Assembly (NCBI GenBank): GCA_947652115.1
Contig: OX393568.1
Location: forward strand, 5,068,641-5,132,640
Source: Blastomussa wellsi
Taxonomy: Eukaryota > Cnidaria > Anthozoa > Scleractinia > Plerogyridae
Direction of reading: 5' to 3'
Length of the DNA stretch: 64,000 nt
Positions within the stretch are counted from its first letter, which is position 1. The number at the start of each line of letters is the position of its first letter. The notes under the pieces were generated by a model. That model did no database searches. It was given only the letters and a program-made list of their open reading frames with translations, and was not told the origin of the DNA. Shown one piece after another: positions 20,530 to 32,641 of this stretch. Made by a program: the position numbers and the translations under genes.

Positions 20530-21640
20530 CTTTTGAGCAAAAGGATGAGCTTTTGAAAATTATAAAACTTAAAACTTATACAATTTTAAAAATATAAAAA
20601 TTTTAAACTTATACAATTTTAAAAATTAAACAATTGTAAAAATATAAAAATTTAAAACTTATTCAAAGTCAATTTGAATTGGTAATAAATGCCCTGGGGA
20701 TGAATTAATGATATGCAAATATTCATATAAAAGGCAAGCACGTGCTTCCCGTTGTACACTCTTCTCTAGTCCGCGGCAACAAACAGTTGGCACCCCACCC
20801 GCCCTCCCTGCGAGAAAGCCGGGTTTGAAGTCTGGGCCACCTACCCGGAGATCTTCTGAGCCTGGTTTGGGCTTGTCCCAGGCCAGAGCGATTCCTCATA
20901 CCTTATCTACATGTCATGAATAACAATACCCAGGGCAGAATATTACACTACACAATTTTAAAAATTGTTTAAAGGATTGATTTTAAAAATTTTTAACATA
21001 AACAACGAATTTATTATTTATGTTACAAATCATTTTACAAATTACTAAAAATCAAACAATATTGCAAATTGTTTTCAAACTTTTTTAATAACATTATTAG
21101 TTTTAAACCTTTTTTTAAAGTTAAAGTTAAATTAGACAATTTTAAAATTATCTTTAAAATTAGTTTAAAAATTATAATTTTAAAACTTCTTTTAACAGTA
21201 AAAATTAATTTAAAAAATTATTAAAATCATTCTAAAAATTAGCCAATTTGAAAATTGATTTAAAAAATTATACAAGTTTTATAATTTTTAAAATTGTTTA
21301 ATTGTAGAATGTTTAAAATAAGTGTATAATTTTTAAAATTGTATAATTTTAAAATAATTTTTAATTTTAATAATATTTAAGACTATTAAGATTAACGTTA
21401 AAGTTAAAAATTACTTTAAAGATTATATAATTTTATAATTAAAAATTAAGTTCTATAACTGAAATTATACAATTTTTATACTGTTTATAATTTTGTAAAA
21501 CAGTATAGTTTTTGAAATGATTTTTAATTTTTAAAAATTTTGATAATGTTTAAGATCATTTTTAAAATCATCTAGTCTTTTAATAAGTTTTTACAATTGT
21601 TTTTATGTTAATTTTAAAATATCTTCTCCATTCGCCATTC
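20530..21640. repeat. AT-rich degenerate tract, unit 1
   Basis: About 1.1 kb built from TTTAAAATTT, TATAATTTT and similar words without a clean period, probably a decayed AT satellite. It is interrupted by a GC-richer 246-bp block (20691-20936) with 8-bp inverted ends (GCCCTGGG / CCCAGGGC), which looks like an insertion. Confidence 0.75.
20713..20734 (+). promoter_or_regulatory. Octamer plus TATA promoter-like module, unit 1
   Basis: ATGCAAAT (20713-20720) sits directly upstream of TATAAAAGG (20726-20734) at the left edge of the 246-bp block in the AT-rich tract. Octamer plus TATA is typical of histone and small nuclear RNA promoters. No ORF of note follows. A B-box-like GGGTTTGAAGTCTGG occurs at 20821. 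The same module is at 30726 and 40743. Confidence 0.3.
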
Positions 21641-22343
21641 TGTGTTGTATTGGTTTATAAATAAGTTGTTCAACCTTGCGCTGACGTGTATATTGTCAAT
21701 AGTGATTTCAACGAAATTTTTTTGGGATCGACTATTATTTCGGGTTCAAGGATCAAAATTTCTATTTTGTTTTGGGATCATGGATCAAAATTTTGGTTAA
21801 AAATTGGGATCAGTTACGAAAAAAATATACTTCTTTACGACCCTGATTGTTGTTACACGTATTTATATTTTCGAGTACAATTCGCGCATGGATGGATGCA
21901 TAGGGATCCCCAAGCTCAAGTCATCATTCAAGTAAAATGTTATAACATCAACAAACTTACCTGTCTTCTTTATTGTTGTCGGCCTTGTGTTTACGAAGCA
22001 TAACAGAACGCAATCAAAGCGCAGTCCAGCGGTTGTGTCATGTATGACGAATCAGAAGTGACGAAAATAACGGCGAATGGGCCGTAATAAAAAAATGTCA
22101 AGGGCACACTCGAGCAATTGGACTGGTTTTACAGCAACGCGAAATTTATAACTCAATAAACTGAATAACTCCCCTCGCTCCAAAATTGCATTCAAACTTG
22201 TCGCAATGATTGCTACTTTTGGTCTGTGTTATTTAGATTGATCCGACAAGCTGAGCACTTACTTGCAGAAAATTCACAGATTTTCTTTTTCGAGAATTCG
22301 CAGATTTTCTTTCGACTAAGGCTCAGCACCACCGCCGGCGACG

Positions 22344-22629
22344 ATGATCAGCGGTTACCTTGGCAGCGTGTGAGGTGATTGATTACCGGTTGCCACGGAA
22401 ATGAACACAAAATATTTCGAGCGGGAAGGAAAGGAAGATTTTTTGCGCTGAATAGTTCTGTTTTGTCAAGCCAAATTATAATTAGAGCACACGGCTCCAC
22501 CCGGTCGAGTATTGCTTGTTCTGCACAAAAAAGCTTCGTTTCCTTCCCCCTGGGGTTATTTTTTGTTCATTTCCATGGCAACCGTTGACCAATCATATCG
22601 CGCACGCTGCCAAGGTAACCGCTGATCAT
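22344..22629. mobile_element. Inverted-repeat element, unit 1
   Basis: ATGATCAGCGGTTACCTTGG is mirrored by CCAAGGTAACCGCTGATCAT. A second inner pair (GGTTGCCACGGAAATGAACA / TGTTCATTTCCATGGCAACC, imperfect) shows that the 286-bp element folds over most of its length. Short ORFs across it are artefacts. Confidence 0.8.
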
Positions 22630-24047
22630 TGCGCGCTAATGCGACACGCGCTGACCAGTAAACACCAAACGGCACACAACGATTCGAAACGAGAGCAGAC
22701 TCGCATTACAAAAGAAGAGGGTTTGCATAGGATTAACTGATAGCTGAGAATCATTCAGATAACTATCAGCGGAGACGGATGACCTTTGGCCTAGGTAAAG
22801 GTCGATACTGCGTAACGTTTACTTTAAAACAATTAATTTAAGCCACTTTACCTCTGTCTGGACAAATGGGAAAGACAGCGCTAAACCCCAGGTTATCCGT
22901 TACCTGTAACTTCCCGTTGTGTAAATTAGACTAAGAAAATAACCACATTTTGTCCTCATTTTAAAATGCAGAGCTATAAAACAAGTTGACGACAAAAGAT
23001 CACAAAAGATCGCCAGCGCTAAGAGCAGTCAAGGCAATATCGTTACTAAAGCAAAGTATGTACAAAGTGTTGAACTTGTTGTTACAAAGTGTTCTTTTCT
23101 TCAACGATGTGTTCATGGCTGATAATGAGGCATCATAATTTATTTCATAATTCCAATTCATAGCCTCTTCTGACTACAAAGAAAACGACCAGTCCGACAA
23201 ACTCCTGCTGGCTGAGTTTACATATTTTTTGGTTGGCTATACGGTTTTTTGAAGAATTAAAACTGGTTATGTAAGTTTGAGAGAAAGCAATTGTCTGTAA
23301 AAGGAGATAAAGTCCATGTATCATAGTATAGATGTTATGTTAGCCAATGAATGTCACCAGTGGACACATAAATGAAACTGTTCAAATGAGCCAAACTGCC
23401 AAACGCTAATGGCAGAAATAATCACTTAATCGGCATTTTCTCCCCTTTTTCAATTTTTCCATTCCCCTTTTCAACGCGACGAGGGATTTCTCGTGGTCGT
23501 GAGCAAAATCTTTTCGGTACAGAAGTTTAACACTAATTGTTACATGACAAGGTTGTCCCGAGGTAAATCCGAACGTTCTGATTGGTACTTCCTTGGTCGG
23601 GTTTTGCCATACGGACCGTTTCCATGGAAACAGTCATGAGCCGTGTATTTTTTTTTTTTTTGTTTCGAATGCCGGCAAGTTCAAAATCTGCATTAAATTT
23701 GTTTTCAGACTCATGGTCCTTCTGAGTTGCTTAGTCGTCTCAGTGAACGCCCATTGAATTCACTTGACCGGAAGTGTGTTTTAACAGAAAAATGAACAAG
23801 CATGGCCCTAGTGCCTCCGCCATTTTCGATGCCATCGAAATTATGGAAAATGCATGGTGAAGCGAAATGTTATTATATTGCTGTAAGTTATGTTCCTGGA
23901 AGTGATTAAATTACTTTTAGCAAGTTTCTCAGTGATCTTTTTCGTTTTGACACGATCCGCGTAATATTTAATACTGAAACTTTCGCATGTAAACAATAAC
24001 AAAGGCGTGCTAAGTTGGCTGACAAGGCCCCTTTAACTGATCCACGA

Positions 24048-24227
24048 GATCTGTCAAAATTAACTGACAGCTGACAATTGGTGTAAGAAGACTTGCATTC
24101 CACGTTTCCGCAACACGTAAACGCGACGGAAACATAATGCTCCATGTATCCGTTACGTTTACGAAATACGGAAACATGCAGCTTCGTCCCGTGTGAGATC
24201 TGTCAAAATTAACTGACTGCTGACAAA
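24048..24227. repeat. Short direct duplication upstream of GPCR B, unit 1
   Basis: GATCTGTCAAAATTAACTGA occurs at about 24048 and 24197, followed each time by a similar CTGACAA segment. It is repeated in units 2 and 3. Regulatory meaning is unknown. Confidence 0.6.
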
Positions 24228-24639
24228 TGGCATAAATTTTAAATGATAACTGAGAATCCAGCACCCTCAAAGAACGGAGAGGCCTTCTGTTCAGAGCAAT
24301 GAAAGCAACTGATCGTTTATCCTGACTTGTCTTGTTTTCGTGCCTCAGTACCAATTTATTTCTGCAGCTCAGTGTCAGGATGATTCATCCTGACAGCCTA
24401 TTGCTTATGTTCGTAATGCAACATTATATATGCAGGTTATTGGATGTAAATTAATTGTCAGTCATCTGTCGAGTTTTTATTGACAAAACAAGGAATACTT
24501 CTTATCCACCTGCCTATAAACCGCTTTCTGTCTTTGATCAATTGTGACTCCAAACAGAATAACTTGAATTGGTTGCAAAATTGCCCGCACATGCTTCTTC
24601 AGTTATTGTCCATCGGGCCGATTAGTCCTATTTGATGTA

Positions 24640-25620
24640 ATGGAGAAAGCATCTTTCTTAGTGCCATCCAGATCACCTGCACAAACAGCCATAGAAGTCA
24701 CCCTAACATCGCTACTTTTCGTCCTCGCTGTCTCCGGAAATATCTTTGTGTGTTGTGTAGTGTACAAAAACAGGAACCTTCACACCATCCCTAATGCCTT
24801 TTTCATGAATCTTGCAATGTCCAACGCATTGCTGGCGCTGTGGCAACTTCCCATGCTCACCAACACGATAGTAAGAGAAGAGTGGATCTTTGGAGAAATA
24901 ACCTGCCGTTTTTATGCTTTTCTTGAAATCACCTTGTTTGCAACGAGTCTTTTCACGCTAACTGTAATTAGCGTAAATCGCTATTTTAAGGTAGTCAAGC
25001 CAAACCGCCATGGAAATTACTTCTACAGAAAGTCTGTGATCTTCATAATCGTTTCCATTTGGAGTTTAGCGATAGTATTGTGCAGTGGTCCTTTCTTGGG
25101 ATGGGGAAAATATGAGTTTGTTCCGTTCAAGTCGCTCTGTTCCATCTCGGAAAGCAGTCACATATCATTTCGCGTCATCGCGTTTGCGATTGTTTCTTGC
25201 TGCATCTTAATCATTTTGATCTCTCACGTCAAAATAGCCCAAGCAGTTCGTCGCCATAGAAGACGAATCGTGATAGAAAGAAACGAAGCTCCGAACGAGG
25301 ATCCATTGAAGGTGCACAAGGGCCCATTACAGCTTGCACCTGCGAGCCCATCTAGAGCTATAAGTAACCCACAGGAGCTCAGAGGACATGATGTGCATAT
25401 CGCTCGCACAGTGTCAGTGATAATGGTCCTTTTCTGCTTGTGCTGGGGCCCAAATGCGATCCTCGACATTCTCGTATCACGTGGAGTGCACGTGGCTCGT
25501 AATGTGCGCATGTTCGCTGTTTACATGATGTTTCTTGATCTTGCCATTAATCCAGCGGTCTACGGGACAAGAAACAGAGAAATACGAAACATGGTCAAGC
25601 GATTATTTCGCCTGAGTTAG
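24640..25620 (+). CDS. GPCR B copy 1: rhodopsin-like receptor, 326 aa
   Basis: An intronless class A GPCR with ATG at 24640 and seven hydrophobic segments. TM1 has SGN (N34). TM2 reads NLAMSN, so the sodium-site Asp (position 2.50) is Asn62. ECL1 has W82, TM3 C89 and loop 2 C167. The DRY motif is NRY (113-115), ICL3 is short and basic (RRHRRR), TM6 has CWGP (268-271) and TM7 NPAVY (304-308). The C-tail is only about 15 residues. NRY and CWGP recall melatonin-receptor-like and related invertebrate orphan receptors, but the ligand cannot be told. It is paralogous to GPCR C at 49.5 kb (shared TIPN, NL.x.xN, FGWG-type ECL2, HI.RT before TM6). A possible ATTAAA poly(A) signal lies at 25701. Confidence 0.9.
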   Translation: MEKASFLVPSRSPAQTAIEVTLTSLLFVLAVSGNIFVCCVVYKNRNLHTIPNAFFMNLAMSNALLALWQLPMLTNTIVREEWIFGEITCRFYAFLEITLFATSLFTLTVISVNRYFKVVKPNRHGNYFYRKSVIFIIVSIWSLAIVLCSGPFLGWGKYEFVPFKSLCSISESSHISFRVIAFAIVSCCILIILISHVKIAQAVRRHRRRIVIERNEAPNEDPLKVHKGPLQLAPASPSRAISNPQELRGHDVHIARTVSVIMVLFCLCWGPNAILDILVSRGVHVARNVRMFAVYMMFLDLAINPAVYGTRNREIRNMVKRLFRLS

Positions 25621-25706
25621 AGAAGGTAGCTGAACACCTGTCGGAGATATTCGGGAGATTCTCGGACGTCCCTGGAACTTGTTGTCACGGTAACCCGAAC
25701 ATTAAA

Positions 25707-27066
25707 GCATTTAAAATTAGCATTGTCTTCATATTATGTTAACATATTTAGTCCAAAGTAAGTGAAAGAGATCTGCATAACGATTGACAATTGCTATCCA
25801 AGATGCAGCACCAAATATAAGTAAAAAATAACATTAGAAACTAATATGTCACTGCAATATGTCAGTTAAGCAATTAAAGTTCAAGTGTTGCACGCACGAA
25901 ACTAAAATGCAAATTTTGACAACCGTTAATTTGCGAATTCTATAAAATGGATCAATTTCAAAGACATCTGTCCTTTGTCTTTTATCTATTTTTGTTAAAA
26001 AGATCCTCGAACAAAATTTATAGATACCAGTGTAAAACTTTCAATTGATGTTCGCTTTTGAATGCATTCGTATTTCATCTATTTATATCAAATTCGGCTT
26101 CGCGAACTCGGCGTTCGTCTTAATCCTCCAGTTTATTCGAGCCAGGTTAAATAGTAGTTAAACTTTGTTAGGTCCAGCGTTTCTACTCAATGTTTTTAGT
26201 CATTATGAATTTGCGAACATATATCTTGCCTACCACCATTTTTCCATTTTCTTGGAAGTGAATACGATGACGTCATATTCGAATAGTATCCAATCAAATC
26301 CTGGCTAAGTTTCACTTTCGTGAATATCTTTCAAAGGAGGAACAAATCGACGCTAGAACAGGACTTGAGACGAATTCGTGGGAGTATTAATTTATAAACT
26401 GAAGTGCTCGAGGACCTCTAAGGCTGTTTAGTGAAACTTGGCACGAAAACGCTGGCTGATAGTAAGATATGACAAAGTGCTCGACGATGCTTGTCTCATC
26501 ATCCTTTCCGTTTCATTAGAGCTAAGCATTATTCAAGCGAAAGAAATACTTGAGAGTACAGAAAAATTCATAGTAATACTGAATAGCTTTTCTCTGTTAA
26601 CTTAACCGTGTTATGTCAAATTCGGTAAAATTCCACATCTAAGAACTTGAATTTTTCAAGAGCCTAAACAGGTTCTTAAATAAATGGCGTTTACAGGGAT
26701 ATTTCGATTTCGCTAGGATCTTAAATAAATTCTTATTTATTGAGAAAAAATAATTTATTTCTACAATAATATTTTGGTAATCAGGTGTGTACACCAAATA
26801 TGGATATAATCGTATCCAAATGACTTTAATCTAAACCTATTATACGATCCCTGTTTGATATGATTCTGTCATGAATTGTATTCTACGAAATAAGATATGA
26901 AATATGAACCTGCTTTAATTTTAGAGCTAAAAAAACAGTTGAGAATTTTGTCTCCACTCCACAAAAAAATAAAAACACCAGCTTCAACCAAACAAGTTTA
27001 TTTTGGGACTGGTCTGGCGAGAACCAACCCTAACCCTACAAACCTAACATATGCTACTACGCTATA
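25707..27066. other. Gene-free 3' portion, unit 1
   Basis: AT-rich sequence with no supported ORF, RNA gene or long inverted repeat. It contains a TGACGTCA site near 26269. The same stretch recurs in units 2 and 3. Confidence 0.45.
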
Positions 27067-27420
27067 GTAGCAGTAGTAGTAGTAGTAGTAATTTATTTAT
27101 CCACATTTCACTAATGAGTAGAACTCGTTTTAACGTGAACGTGCCAGATTAATATAAATACAGTACATATCAAACTGAGCAATGATAATAATAAAATAAA
27201 TAAATAAAATATAAGTAAGAATTCTAAAATAATATGGGAATTATAATACATATATAGGAAATAAATAATAATCAATAAGACTACGTAAGAGGAAACAAGC
27301 TATGGAGAAATCAAACTATGTACAAAAGTTACAATCACACTCCACTCTGGTAGTCAAGTTGACCTCATCCAGCATTGATTTGAAATATAAGCGACAACTA
27401 AAGCTCAGTTATTAGGCCGG
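27067..27420 (-). repeat. LINE-like 3' end, unit 1
   Basis: On the minus strand a 30-codon open tail (with FKSMLDEVNLTTRVEC, stop at 27316) resembles the end of a non-LTR retrotransposon ORF. AT-rich sequence follows, then GTGGATAAATAAATTACTACTACT, a TAAATAAA-plus-microsatellite tail. The tail format matches the LINE remnant at 51.5 kb. The family is uncertain. Confidence 0.4.
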
Positions 27421-27651
27421 CATTACAGACCGCACGAATCATACATCCCCGAGTAAGCTCGCAGCCTTAAGTAAGGCTGGGGAGCTCCGGCATTACACAT
27501 CACATCATAAGAATATTTTGCTCGAAAAAAAAATGATCAAAAGTCAATCGATTGTCAAAAGTGATAACGTCGCTCTTTGTGTCCTTGAATCAGAATTAAC
27601 GTCATCGCAAGAAAAGTATGTGCTGTGAGCTGCACGGGACCGCTATCTGAG

Positions 27652-28005
27652 AACGCTATCTGAGAAATCAAAAACGCCAAATGAGAAATCAAAAATCCCA
27701 TTTGAGAAATCAAAAGCGCCATTTGAGAAATCAAAAACACTCATTTGAGAAATCAAAAACGCCATTTGAGAAATCAAAAACGTCATTTGAGAAATCGAAA
27801 CGCCATTTGAGAAATCAAAAACGCCATTTAAGAAATAAAAAACGTCATTTGAGAAATCAAAAATCCCATTTTAGAAATCAAAAGCGCCATTTGAGAAATC
27901 AAAAACGCCATTTGAGAAATCAAAAATCCCACTTGAGAAATCAAAAATCCCATTTGAGAAATCAAAAACTCATTCATGAAATCAAAAATTTCATGAAATA
28001 ATTCA
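27652..28005. repeat. 20-21-bp minisatellite, unit 2
   Basis: Same repeat as in unit 1, but preceded by the junction filler GCTATCTGAG (27642-27651) instead of the single-copy left flank. Confidence 0.9.
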
Positions 28006-28266
28006 AGGCTGGAAGTTTCCCATGCAAAAATCTAAAGGAGAAAATTTCAAAAATCAAAACATCAACAAAATAATCAAAATATCGTGACGGACCTCCTGTC
28101 TGTCTGTCGCTGAGATACACGTGACACAAGAAAAATCGATCCAAAATATTAAAAACATGCGTCTTATTGAGCAGGCAACGATCGACCAGCTAGCGTGCGT
28201 CTTGTATTTATCATTTAACATCTGGAAACTCAAATCACGAGACAGCATAAGTTGAAATTGTCCAAA

Positions 28267-29437
28267 ATGAATCACGAAAACTGGGCAAATTTCAGCGTCC
28301 CTTCGCCGACAAATTCAAGCACAGACGGGCATGGACTGCAGAAACAGGCTTACAAAACACAAGCGATCTTGGCGTTCGCTTACTACGTTATGGTGTTGTT
28401 GTCTTTGGTTGGTAACACAGTCGTCATCAAAGCGATTAAAAGGATTAGAAAGGTTGTACGAAGGCAAGTGTATTATCTGTTCATAGTTAACTTGTCGGTA
28501 GCCGATCTGCTCTTTGCCTTGGAGATGATTCCAATGATCTGTATCCATTTGTTATTGAACAGCGCATGGCTTATCCAAGGTCGTTTTGGCAACTTTCTCT
28601 GCAAATTTGATTTCTTTCTCTCTGCAGTTTTAATTTTGATATCGAATCTAACAATTCTAGCCATTTCTGTGGAGAAGTTTTTGGGGATATTTTTTCCTTT
28701 GAAGACATTTGTTTCGAAGAAACGGGCGTATTTTATTATTGCATCCACGTGGCTGGTCAGTGGAATTTATTCCGCGCCGTTGTTTGCCTTCGCCAATCTC
28801 GAAGTGCAACCCGATGGGAGAGTCACGTGCTCTGTTGGCATGACCGGCGAAAAGGTCGTACGATGGTTTATATTTCAAACAATTCTGTTGGCGGTGGGAT
28901 TTATAACCACGCTAACTGTGTATTCTGCGATTGGGGTTAAAATATGGCTGCGCAAAACGCCTGGGTTTCAACGTTCAACGAAGAGGACAAGCGAAAAAAC
29001 ACAAGGCACTGAAAATGTTAGCAATGCTTGTCTTGGTGTTTTACATTTCGTTCATACCATTTTGGGTTTCTCAGCTGTCAATCCACTTCGGTTTCTACAA
29101 TAAGCTTGGACTGTATTACAGTGCTGTCTCAGCGTTCCTAATGCTTTGCAACGGGACTGCAAACCCCATTATTTACAGCGTTTATAACTTAGACATTCGC
29201 GATGAATTCAGATCTTTTTTCACTTGTAAACCACCCGCGGAACGTCGGCAAAGCTTGTCGTCGATGCCCTTTCGCAACAGAGCCATAAGAAGACGAAGAT
29301 ACGAGGATTTAGAACTGAACGCTTTGTCACAACAGTCGCCGATATTTGCAGTGAGGAATAATAATCATTTCAAAGGAGAAAAGCCAGTTACTGGCCAACT
29401 GAATGCGGCCTTCATTTATGAGGACACACGTTTATAA
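28267..29437 (+). pseudogene. GPCR A copy 2, broken by an 8-bp deletion
   Basis: Identical to copy 1 except for loss of TTGACGCC (present at 18952-18959 in copy 1), at the join 28972/28973. The frame shifts at about residue 236 in intracellular loop 3 and stops at 29103, so the product would be about 278 aa, lacking TM6, TM7 and the tail. The rest (TM6 to C terminus) remains open in the other frame to 29437 with no further damage, showing the loss is very recent or is a sequencing error. As read, it cannot make a seven-helix receptor. It is followed by an intact GPCR B copy. Confidence 0.85.
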
Positions 29438-29860
29438 CGATATTCGTTGTCAACGCAACTGAATAATAGACATCCCAGGACATGCATGGGATGAAATTCG
29501 CGGGAAAGGTGAGTCACGTGATTATGAACGACTGTTAGTCACGCGATCTGTCTGAAGTCACGCTAACCAGCTTTCCTTGATCCGTCAATGTAGTAGGTAA
29601 CTAAAAAGGACTATTGCTCTTGTTTTCTAATTCTAAATAGTCAATTTGCCTATAGATGAAAGTTGTGCAAGATGTCTGGAAGCCTTTGCTTTAGATTACC
29701 TTTTTTTGTTTAAAGTGCACCTAACACCAAAATATTTTTTCGCTAAAATACACCTTTGTACCAGTTCGAAACGCATTGCACCTTTCGTTTCTACTTTTCA
29801 CCATATTCTGGCTATTTATAGCATTAGGAAAACTGTTCATCATTTGTTCCACGACCGAGC

Positions 29861-29986
29861 CAGAAGGGGCGTGGGCCTATTCGTGATTTGACGTCACAAA
29901 TTGATTTGCATCGCATCAAGCCTTTGTAAACATGCATGCAAATCAATTTGTGACGTCAAATCAAGAATAGACCCACGCCCCTTCTG
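29861..29986. mobile_element. Palindromic MITE, unit 2
   Basis: Identical in structure to 19848-19973, including the two TGACGTCA sites. It was carried along by the segmental duplication and is not an independent insertion. Confidence 0.85.
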
Positions 29987-30542
29987 ACAATCTTTGTATA
30001 ATTTCAGCATTTTATTATCCCGTTGGTGTTTTTCGGCATTAGAAAACTCTTACTTTTAGATTTCCTTCAATTTGAAAGTAAATGGGAAAATTACTTTAAA
30101 TGCCGTGACACTGTGTAACGAAAATTGTCAAAAGAAAAATTGGAATATCATTCTCGAAAGAATCGCACACTTCTCGAAACTTTAACTATGTTACTTCAGG
30201 CTTCCCTGAAAGTCCCGGGACTCCCGATTTCTAGGAAAATCTTCAGATTCCCGGAAGAATTTTGTTTTCCTCACGAAACAGGCCTCTCAGAGTCGACATT
30301 CCATGTAGCCTTTTTTATAGCGCGGGCTTGTTTGTAGAATAACTTGCCCCAGGATTTAAAAAGCGTTGGTTCCATTGGGCAGTTTAAAAGGGGTATTAAG
30401 AAGGTATCTGAGATATCGGATTCCCACACGGCAATCATGTAAAACGAGTTTTAGTTTTCAACTTTTAGCTTAACTGATGATTCTTCGAGTTTAAATAAAG
30501 TTTTACATCACATTACACATTACATAACATCGATGTCATACT

Positions 30543-31653
30543 CTTTTGAGCAAAAGGATGAGCTTTTGAAAATTATAAAACTTAAAACTTATACAATTTT
30601 AAAAATATAAAAATTTTAAACTTATACAATTTTAAAAATTAAACAATTGTAAAAATATAAAAATTTAAAACTTATTCAAAGTCAATTTGAATTGGTAATA
30701 AATGCCCTGGGGATGAATTAATGATATGCAAATATTCATATAAAAGGCAAGCACGTGCTTCCCGTTGTACACTCTTCTCTAGTCCGCGGCAACAAACAGT
30801 TGGCACCCCACCCGCCCTCCCTGCGAGAAAGCCGGGTTTGAAGTCTGGGCCACCTACCCGGAGATCTTCTGAGCCTGGTTTGGGCTTGTCCCAGGCCAGA
30901 GCGATTCCTCATACCTTATCTACATGTCATGAATAACAATACCCAGGGCAGAATATTACACTACACAATTTTAAAAATTGTTTAAAGGATTGATTTTAAA
31001 AATTTTTAACATAAACAACGAATTTATTATTTATGTTACAAATCATTTTACAAATTACTAAAAATCAAACAATATTGCAAATTGTTTTCAAACTTTTTTA
31101 ATAACATTATTAGTTTTAAACCTTTTTTTAAAGTTAAAGTTAAATTAGACAATTTTAAAATTATCTTTAAAATTAGTTTAAAAATTATAATTTTAAAACT
31201 TCTTTTAACAGTAAAAATTAATTTAAAAAATTATTAAAATCATTCTAAAAATTAGCCAATTTGAAAATTGATTTAAAAAATTATACAAGTTTTATAATTT
31301 TTAAAATTGTTTAATTGTAGAATGTTTAAAATAAGTGTATAATTTTTAAAATTGTATAATTTTAAAATAATTTTTAATTTTAATAATATTTAAGACTATT
31401 AAGATTAACGTTAAAGTTAAAAATTACTTTAAAGATTATATAATTTTATAATTAAAAATTAAGTTCTATAACTGAAATTATACAATTTTTATACTGTTTA
31501 TAATTTTGTAAAACAGTATAGTTTTTGAAATGATTTTTAATTTTTAAAAATTTTGATAATGTTTAAGATCATTTTTAAAATTATCTAGTCTTTTAATAAG
31601 TTTTTACAATTGTTTTTATGTTAATTTTAAAATATCTTCTCCATTCGCCATTC
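30543..31653. repeat. AT-rich degenerate tract, unit 2
   Basis: Copy of the unit 1 tract with one substitution seen near 31580 (AAAATTATC for AAAATCATC). Contains the 246-bp block and the octamer/TATA module at 30726-30747. Confidence 0.75.
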
Positions 31654-32355
31654 TGTGTTGTATTGGTTTATAAATAAGTTGTTCAACCTTGCGCTGACGT
31701 GTATATTGTCAATAGTGATTTCAACGAAATTTTTTTGGGATCGACTATTATTTCGGGTTCAAGGATCAAAATTTCTATTTTGTTTTGGGATCATGGATCA
31801 AAATTTTGGTTAAAAATTGGGATCAGTTACGAAAAAATATACTTCTTTACGACCCTGATTGTTGTTACACGTATTTATATTTTCGAGTACAATTCGCGCA
31901 TGGATGGATGCATAGGGATCCCCAAGCTCAAGTCATCATTCAAGTAAAATGTTATAACATCAACAAACTTACCTGTCTTCTTTATTGTTGTCGGCCTTGT
32001 GTTTACGAAGCATAACAGAACGCAATCAAAGCGCAGTCCAGCGGTTGTGTCATGTATGACGAATCAGAAGTGACGAAAATAACGGCGAATGGGCCGTAAT
32101 AAAAAAATGTCAAGGGCACACTCGAGCAATTGGACTGGTTTTACAGCAACGCGAAATTTATAACTCAATAAACTGAATAACTCCCCTCGCTCCAAAATTG
32201 CATTCAAACTTGTCGCAATGATTGCTACTTTTGGTCTGTGTTATTTAGATTGATCCGACAAGCTGAGCACTTACTTGCAGAAAATTCACAGATTTTCTTT
32301 TTCGAGAATTCGCAGATTTTCTTTCGACTAAGGCTCAGCACCACCGCCGGCGACG

Positions 32356-32641
32356 ATGATCAGCGGTTACCTTGGCAGCGTGTGAGGTGATTGATTACCG
32401 GTTGCCACGGAAATGAACACAAAATATTTCGAGCGGGAAGGAAAGGAAGATTTTTTGCGCTGAATAGTTCTGTTTTGTCAAGCCAAATTATAATTAGAGC
32501 ACACGGCTCCACCCGGTCGAGTATTGCTTGTTCTGCACAAAAAAGCTTCGTTTCCTTCCCCCTGGGGTTATTTTTTGTTCATTTCCATGGCAACCGTTGA
32601 CCAATCATATCGCGCACGCTGCCAAGGTAACCGCTGATCAT
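32356..32641. mobile_element. Inverted-repeat element, unit 2
   Basis: Copy of the foldback at 22344-22629, same arms. Confidence 0.8.

Noticed and set aside
28931..29437. Separate 168-aa gene with TM6-TM7
   Set aside because: It is the frameshifted second half of GPCR A copy 2.
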